Source: JBBTCJ01 sp038043285 (GTDB lineage: Bacteria; Planctomycetota; Phycisphaerae; UBA1845). From it: a DNA stretch of 30,871 bases. Under the pieces are notes generated by a model. The model saw only the letters and a program-made list of their open reading frames with translations, did not search any database and had not been told where the DNA came from. The stretch is taken from contig JBBTCJ010000134.1 of the NCBI GenBank assembly GCA_038043285.1, positions 1 through 30,871 of the forward strand, given 5' to 3'. How positions within the stretch are numbered: the stretch's first letter is position 1; the number at the start of each line of letters is the position of its first letter. Both the position numbers and the translations under genes were made by a program. This document shows positions 25,674-30,871 of the stretch, in pieces.

Positions 25674-25796
25674 GGACCGCTCCCTCACGGTCGCGGTACG
25701 GATCGAAGAAGAGGAGGCACCGCTCCCTGACGGTCGCGGCTCTGATAAGGGGCGCCCGGTCGTTTGAACAGAGCCGCGACCGTAAGGGAGCGGGCC
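25674..25796. repeat. Three copies of the 22-bp dispersed repeat, two forming a large inverted repeat
   Basis: A direct copy GGACCGCTCCCTCACGGTCG continues CGGTACGGAT (25674-25703). CCGCTCCCTGACGGTCGCGG with a CTCT tail (25720-25743) faces AGAGCCGCGACCGTAAGGGA with a GCGGG tail (25770-25794). The last two can pair as a stem of about 24 bp with one mismatch and a loop of about 26 bases. It lies just after the GspK-like stop and could serve as a transcription barrier, though no T-tract is present. Confidence 0.8.
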
Positions 25797-25949
25797 ATTT
25801 GCCGATCGCAGATTGCCGATCGCCGATTGGGAAGGACACCGGCTTTCGTGAAGCGACCGCAACGTCCGGTAACGAAATCTTCGGTGAGAACCGGATTTCC
25901 GGCGGGGTCGGGAAGGGCGCGTCCTATGGTATCGACGGGGTCCGCGGGC

Positions 25950-25955
25950 TATAAT
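25950..25955 (+). promoter_or_regulatory. Candidate -10 element of the Cys-repeat protein gene
   Basis: A perfect TATAAT stands 239 bp before the ATG at 26194. No good -35 was found at 16-18 bp, so the call rests on the -10 alone. It would give a long structured leader. Confidence 0.35.
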
Positions 25956-25996
25956 GACTCCAACAGAGGTGGAGGGGATCACTGCGCAACGGAGGC

Positions 25997-26085
25997 GCGC
26001 AGCGGGGTGGCTGCGCACCGTCCGTCGGCATCATGGACCGGTGTGCAAGGGCGGCTCCAAGGGCCGCGAGGGCTTTAGGCCCTCG
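25997..26085 (+). other. Three consecutive hairpins in the putative leader
   Basis: GCGCAGC (25997-26003) pairs with GCTGCGC (26010-26016). GCGGC (26051-26055) pairs with GCCGC (26063-26067). CGAGGGC (26067-26073) pairs with GCCCTCG (26079-26085) around TTTAG. The last two share a base and may be alternatives. No known riboswitch consensus was recognised. Confidence 0.45.
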
Positions 26086-26193
26086 GCTCGGAGAGTTCGT
26101 CGAGACGCCCGGTGCGTGCATCATCCGACGGATCCGCGGTTCCCAACCCCCGTAATGTTTTCGTAGAGGATGTCTGGAAGGGAGAGGAAGATA

Positions 26194-29181
26194 ATGCAGC
26201 GCTTGCGGCTTGTTGTATGCGCGACGGTTGTGGGAAGTTGGGCGGTCGCGCAGGCCGAGGTTCTTGAGAAGCAGACGTACCGCCAACCGGTGTCGCACGT
26301 CGAAGATGCGGCTGTGCTGGATGGAGAGCCGCTAAACGTCACGTTCGAGCGGAACGTGGCTACGGAGCGGAACGTGGCCGACGCCCAGGGCAGCGCCGGG
26401 ACGTGTCACCTGATCGGCGACTTCCTCAATCCGTTTTCGGGTACCCCGCGGTATCGCGGCAACGTCTATCGCATCGACCTCGCAACAACGATATCCGAGT
26501 TGCAGATGGAATTGGCGTTTGCGGGGACGACGAACTTCTACGTTTCGATCCACCGTCACGAGGGAGACGGGACGTGGAAGCGCTATCCGCCGGACTCCTC
26601 GGACATTGTGATTCCCGCGGTGGTCGGGGCGGGAAGCACGACGACGATGCTCGTCTCCACCGGGGAGATCACTCCGCACATTCTACTCGAACCAGGGTTT
26701 GATTATGCGATTGGGTTCTCTTGGACGGGGGTGATCGTCTACTTCGCGCGGGACTTCGGGCCTTATCCGCAGTCGACGCCGGCGAGCTTCGACGTTGGGC
26801 AGGTAGTCGGCTTGGTGGGCTTGAACAATGCACCTCCGACACCGGACGAGTTCGCGTCGCTGACGGTTTCCAACGTCGGAGCGTACTCGATGGTGGTGTG
26901 CTTCGAGCCGGTTCCGGGTGCATGTTGCGACGCGGCGGTGCAAGGCTGCCGTGAGCGACTCCCGGCCGAATGCGTCAGCGCGGGCAGTTACTTCCACGGA
27001 GAACGAACGTCGTGTTTGGACACGGTGTGCGAGTTTGGGGCGTGCTGCTCCGCTTGTGGGAGTTGCGACGATATCCAAATCCGCCAGCCCTGTGTTGCCG
27101 GCGGCGGCTCGTTCTGGCCCCGCGCCTCCTGTCCAACGCCGGAAACGTTGCTTTGCAGCCCCGTCACCGGTGCATGCTGCAACGGATCCACTTGTTCGTT
27201 GAATTGCGAGGCTGCGTGCGTGTCCGGGGGGGGAACCTACCGCGGCCACGGGACGGACTGTGACCCGAACATCTGCCGGGGCGCGTGCTGTGTTTCGGGG
27301 GGTTGCCTCAACCGCACGCTCTCCAGCTGTGCAGCGTCCAGCGGGACGCACAAGGGCGACGGGACGACGTGCCTGACGCTGCCTCCGGAACTTGAGTGCG
27401 GCGGAGCCTGCTGCCGCGGTTTCGCGATCGACGACTTGCAGTTCTGCCAGCAGGTCGCGCAACGATCCGACTGTGGGCTGGATCCCGAAGGGTTCCCCTA
27501 CAGCGCCTATCGCGGCGACGGGACCACCTGCCCCACCGAAAACAACACCTGCAACAAGGTGAACGACGTCGTTCAGGTCTATCGCGCCTGTTGTCTGTCC
27601 GACGGTATGTGTATCAACACGACTCAAAGCGTTTGCGGAGCCGCATGGGTCGCCGGAACGTTCAACGCAAGCGTCACCTGTGAGGACGCCGCACCCAGCT
27701 TATGCCCTTCCAGTTTGCAGCGATGCTGCTTCACCGACGGACGCTGCGAACTCATGACCCCCGCAGGTTGTTCGGCCCACGGTGGGACGGCGATTTCGGC
27801 TCAAACGACCTGCCCGCTGAATGCCTGCGCCGGGTTCGTTCCCGTTGGCGCGTGCTGTGGCGCGACCGCAGGCGCATGTTCGGTGATTACCGAGTCGCAG
27901 TGCCGCGCCGGCGGCGGTGTGTTCCAGGGGAACGGCACCAACTGCACGCTGGCAATGGGAACCTGTCCGGGCTTCGGTGCATGCTGCCGAAGCGACGGCG
28001 CATGCTTCGACGAAGTTACGGCTGCGCAGTGCGGCATTCTGACCGGTGACGTGGCCGACTACCAAGGCGACGGAAGCTTCTGCGACGCGCCTGCGCTGGA
28101 CTGCGACCTTCGCGGCGCGTGCTGCGCCGACACGGGGCAATGCCTGTACGTTCTTGAAGAGCAATGCGCCGCTCTCGACGGCGGCGGGGTGTTCCGCGGC
28201 GTCGGCGTGCCGTGCGGAGTCAACGCCTGTCCGCACGGAGCGTGTTGCGCCGGAGCTTCCTGCACGGTTCGCACGCCGGAGGCATGCCAGGAGCCGGCCG
28301 ACCATTATCAGGGCGACAACACGGCGTGCGTGGCCGGGACGTGCGAACGCGGCGCGTGCTGCGTCGGGGGCCTCTGCGTTGGCGACGTCACTCCGGCGCA
28401 ATGCGCCGGCGAGGGCGGCGGGTTCGCCGGGGCGGAATCGGTCTGCTCCGGGAACGATCTGTGCCTGGTCGGTTCGTGCTGTAACTTCGATTGCACGTGC
28501 AGCAACGAGGTCTTTGGTTATGCGTGCACCGCTGCGCAAGAAACCTTCACGCCGGGCGGCGTGTGCGCCGACACCGACTGCCGGGAGATCCTCGCCAGCG
28601 ATCCGCCGCACTGCACGCTGGATCGACTGATGCCGTACGCACCCCACAGCCAGACGCCTTCGTTCTTGCCCCAGGGGATCACGCTGACGTTTACCTGTGA
28701 CGCCAGCCTTCTCCGCGTGGAGAATTTCACGGTACTGACCGAGCCGGCGGTCGTCCCGTTGCCGACGCCGCTGACCCTGACGCCGGACCCGAACGATGCG
28801 CGGGTTCTGCGCGTCGATTTCGCGTCGAGCATCCATCCCGGCGGTTACACCTGCATCGAGCACGATGCGAGCGGGACGTTCGCGTGCCTGGGTTCCATGC
28901 CGGCTGACGTCAACGCCGACGACGCGATCAACCCGGCCGACGTCGAAACGCTCATCGCCTCGTTCCCGCCGGGCGGATGTCTCCCGCCCTTGCCGGGCGA
29001 GGAGCTTGATTGCCATCCCCCGCCGCCGCCGGTTGCGCTACCGCTGACCCAGTGCGATCAGGACCGTAACGGGGTGTGCGGCGTGCTGGACATCCTGAGG
29101 ACGTTGGACTTGCTCGTCGGGACGGAGGAATACCCCATGCTCAACGGACGGGCTGTGGTTTGCCCGAGCACGCTGCCGTGA
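26194..29181 (+). CDS. Secreted protein with 13 tandem six-cysteine 'GACC' repeats and a dockerin-like C-terminus
   Basis: The 995-residue product has a signal peptide MQRLRLVVCATVVGSWAVAQ with cleavage near AQA-EV. The ATG at 26194 is preferred because AGAGGAAG precedes it; an ATG eight codons upstream lies in that purine-rich stretch. Residues about 20-240 are a beta-rich N-domain. From about 243 to 805 there are 13 repeats of 35-60 residues. The consensus is G-A-C-C, then xxGxC, xxxTxxxC, GGxxxGxGTxC and a final C, which would make three disulphides each. Examples are GACCVSGGCLNRTLSSC and GACCAGASCTVRTPEAC. After a beta domain come EF-hand-like DVNADDAINPADVETLIASF and DQDRNGVCGVLDILRTLDLL, a dockerin-like pair. 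It must be exported to oxidise its cysteines and is probably an extracellular or cell-wall protein. Function is unknown. Similar GACC segments occur in the protein at 11848-16101. Confidence 0.85.
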   Translation: MQRLRLVVCATVVGSWAVAQAEVLEKQTYRQPVSHVEDAAVLDGEPLNVTFERNVATERNVADAQGSAGTCHLIGDFLNPFSGTPRYRGNVYRIDLATTISELQMELAFAGTTNFYVSIHRHEGDGTWKRYPPDSSDIVIPAVVGAGSTTTMLVSTGEITPHILLEPGFDYAIGFSWTGVIVYFARDFGPYPQSTPASFDVGQVVGLVGLNNAPPTPDEFASLTVSNVGAYSMVVCFEPVPGACCDAAVQGCRERLPAECVSAGSYFHGERTSCLDTVCEFGACCSACGSCDDIQIRQPCVAGGGSFWPRASCPTPETLLCSPVTGACCNGSTCSLNCEAACVSGGGTYRGHGTDCDPNICRGACCVSGGCLNRTLSSCAASSGTHKGDGTTCLTLPPELECGGACCRGFAIDDLQFCQQVAQRSDCGLDPEGFPYSAYRGDGTTCPTENNTCNKVNDVVQVYRACCLSDGMCINTTQSVCGAAWVAGTFNASVTCEDAAPSLCPSSLQRCCFTDGRCELMTPAGCSAHGGTAISAQTTCPLNACAGFVPVGACCGATAGACSVITESQCRAGGGVFQGNGTNCTLAMGTCPGFGACCRSDGACFDEVTAAQCGILTGDVADYQGDGSFCDAPALDCDLRGACCADTGQCLYVLEEQCAALDGGGVFRGVGVPCGVNACPHGACCAGASCTVRTPEACQEPADHYQGDNTACVAGTCERGACCVGGLCVGDVTPAQCAGEGGGFAGAESVCSGNDLCLVGSCCNFDCTCSNEVFGYACTAAQETFTPGGVCADTDCREILASDPPHCTLDRLMPYAPHSQTPSFLPQGITLTFTCDASLLRVENFTVLTEPAVVPLPTPLTLTPDPNDARVLRVDFASSIHPGGYTCIEHDASGTFACLGSMPADVNADDAINPADVETLIASFPPGGCLPPLPGEELDCHPPPPPVALPLTQCDQDRNGVCGVLDILRTLDLLVGTEEYPMLNGRAVVCPSTLP

Positions 29182-29259
29182 GTCGAAGAACACCCGCGCC
29201 GGTGGCGATGTCGGGGGGAATGAATCGCCGCGCACGATTGCAGCGGTCGCCCGCAAGCC

Positions 29260-29279
29260 TCCCCCCTTGAATAAGGGGA
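29260..29279. repeat. Intergenic palindrome related to the cas1 insertion
   Basis: TCCCCCCTTGAATAAGGGGA contains CCCCTT (29263-29268) pairing with AAGGGG (29273-29278). It shares the CCCCCCTT-n-AAGGGG pattern with 906-926 in cas1. It lies between the convergent Cys-repeat and ABC-F genes, without a T-tract on either strand. Confidence 0.65.
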
Positions 29280-29319
29280 GACACGGGGGTCGGGCGATAC
29301 GCCTGACCCGCAAGTCGCT

Positions 29320-30871
<1,552 letters not shown>

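Larger units (their letters stand above)
25641..26193. other. Repeat-rich intergenic region and predicted leader of the Cys-repeat protein
   Basis: This is 553 bp without a convincing gene. From left to right it holds three copies of the 22-bp repeat (25674-25796), a CGATTG/GATTGCCGATCG cluster (25799-25830), a perfect TATAAT (25950-25955) and three hairpins (25997-26085). A ribosome binding site precedes the ATG at 26194. Short frames here are repeat translations (for example RAATVRERAI) and are not called. Confidence 0.65.

Noticed and set aside
21528..25796. 22-bp repeats as a second CRISPR array
   Set aside because: Spacing is irregular, copies are imperfect and in both orientations, and no spacer-like unit length exists.
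27700..29016. 438-codon open frame on the minus strand
   Set aside because: It is antisense to the Cys-repeat protein, whose regular repeats prove the plus strand is coding.
29260..29279. Palindrome as a bidirectional terminator between convergent genes
   Set aside because: There is no T-rich stretch on either side; its likeness to the cas1 palindrome points to a dispersed repeat.

Overview
The window looks like chromosomal DNA of a GC-rich member of the Planctomycetota, probably of the Phycisphaerae type. This is inferred from content, not from a database match: prepilin-like proteins with very large extracellular parts, a secretin N-domain-like protein, exported proteins ending in dockerin/EF-hand-like modules, a protein built from tandem 'GACC' cysteine repeats, and many short palindromic repeats between and inside genes.

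Region 1 (1-4684) is a type II-C CRISPR-Cas locus. Its order from the left edge is: the end of a CRISPR array (two identical 36-bp repeats, one complete 30-bp spacer), then cas2, cas1 and cas9 on the minus strand with overlapping ends, then a divergently transcribed tracrRNA upstream of cas9. The tracrRNA has a nearly full-length anti-repeat, a UNCG-capped hairpin and a GNRA-capped intrinsic terminator, and is preceded by a perfect TTGACA. Two lesions stand out. cas9 carries a perfect 13-bp tandem duplication after codon 33 that shifts the frame; removing one copy restores a 1016-residue Cas9 with all RuvC and HNH residues. cas1 carries a palindromic element in frame, read as SPLTKGG, between its catalytic Glu and His/Asp.

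Region 2 (4829-11690) holds a small lipoprotein, a radical SAM enzyme, proC, a DUF167 protein, a secretin N-domain-like protein with glycine tracts, a two-lobed aspartic protease with a dockerin-like tail, and pdxJ. Region 3 (11848-19676) holds a 1417-residue secreted Asp-box/dockerin-like protein with a good promoter, pyrF, a type IV prepilin-like protein and rsgA. Region 4 (19804-25640) is a two-gene pseudopilin operon: a GspJ-like minor pseudopilin translationally overlapping a giant GspK-like protein. Region 5 (25641-30871) is a repeat-rich, hairpin-rich intergenic stretch, a secreted protein with 13 tandem six-cysteine repeats, and the 3' part of an ABC-F ATPase cut by the right edge.

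Housekeeping genes (proC, pdxJ, pyrF, rsgA, ABC-F) are interleaved with surface and secretion genes. A family of about 22-bp repeats (core CCGCTCCCTNACGGTCGCGG) occurs at least seven times in both orientations, along with other short repeats. Some of these elements have been absorbed into the reading frames of Cas1, the GspK-like protein and possibly the DUF167 protein. No tRNA, rRNA or transposase gene was recognised.
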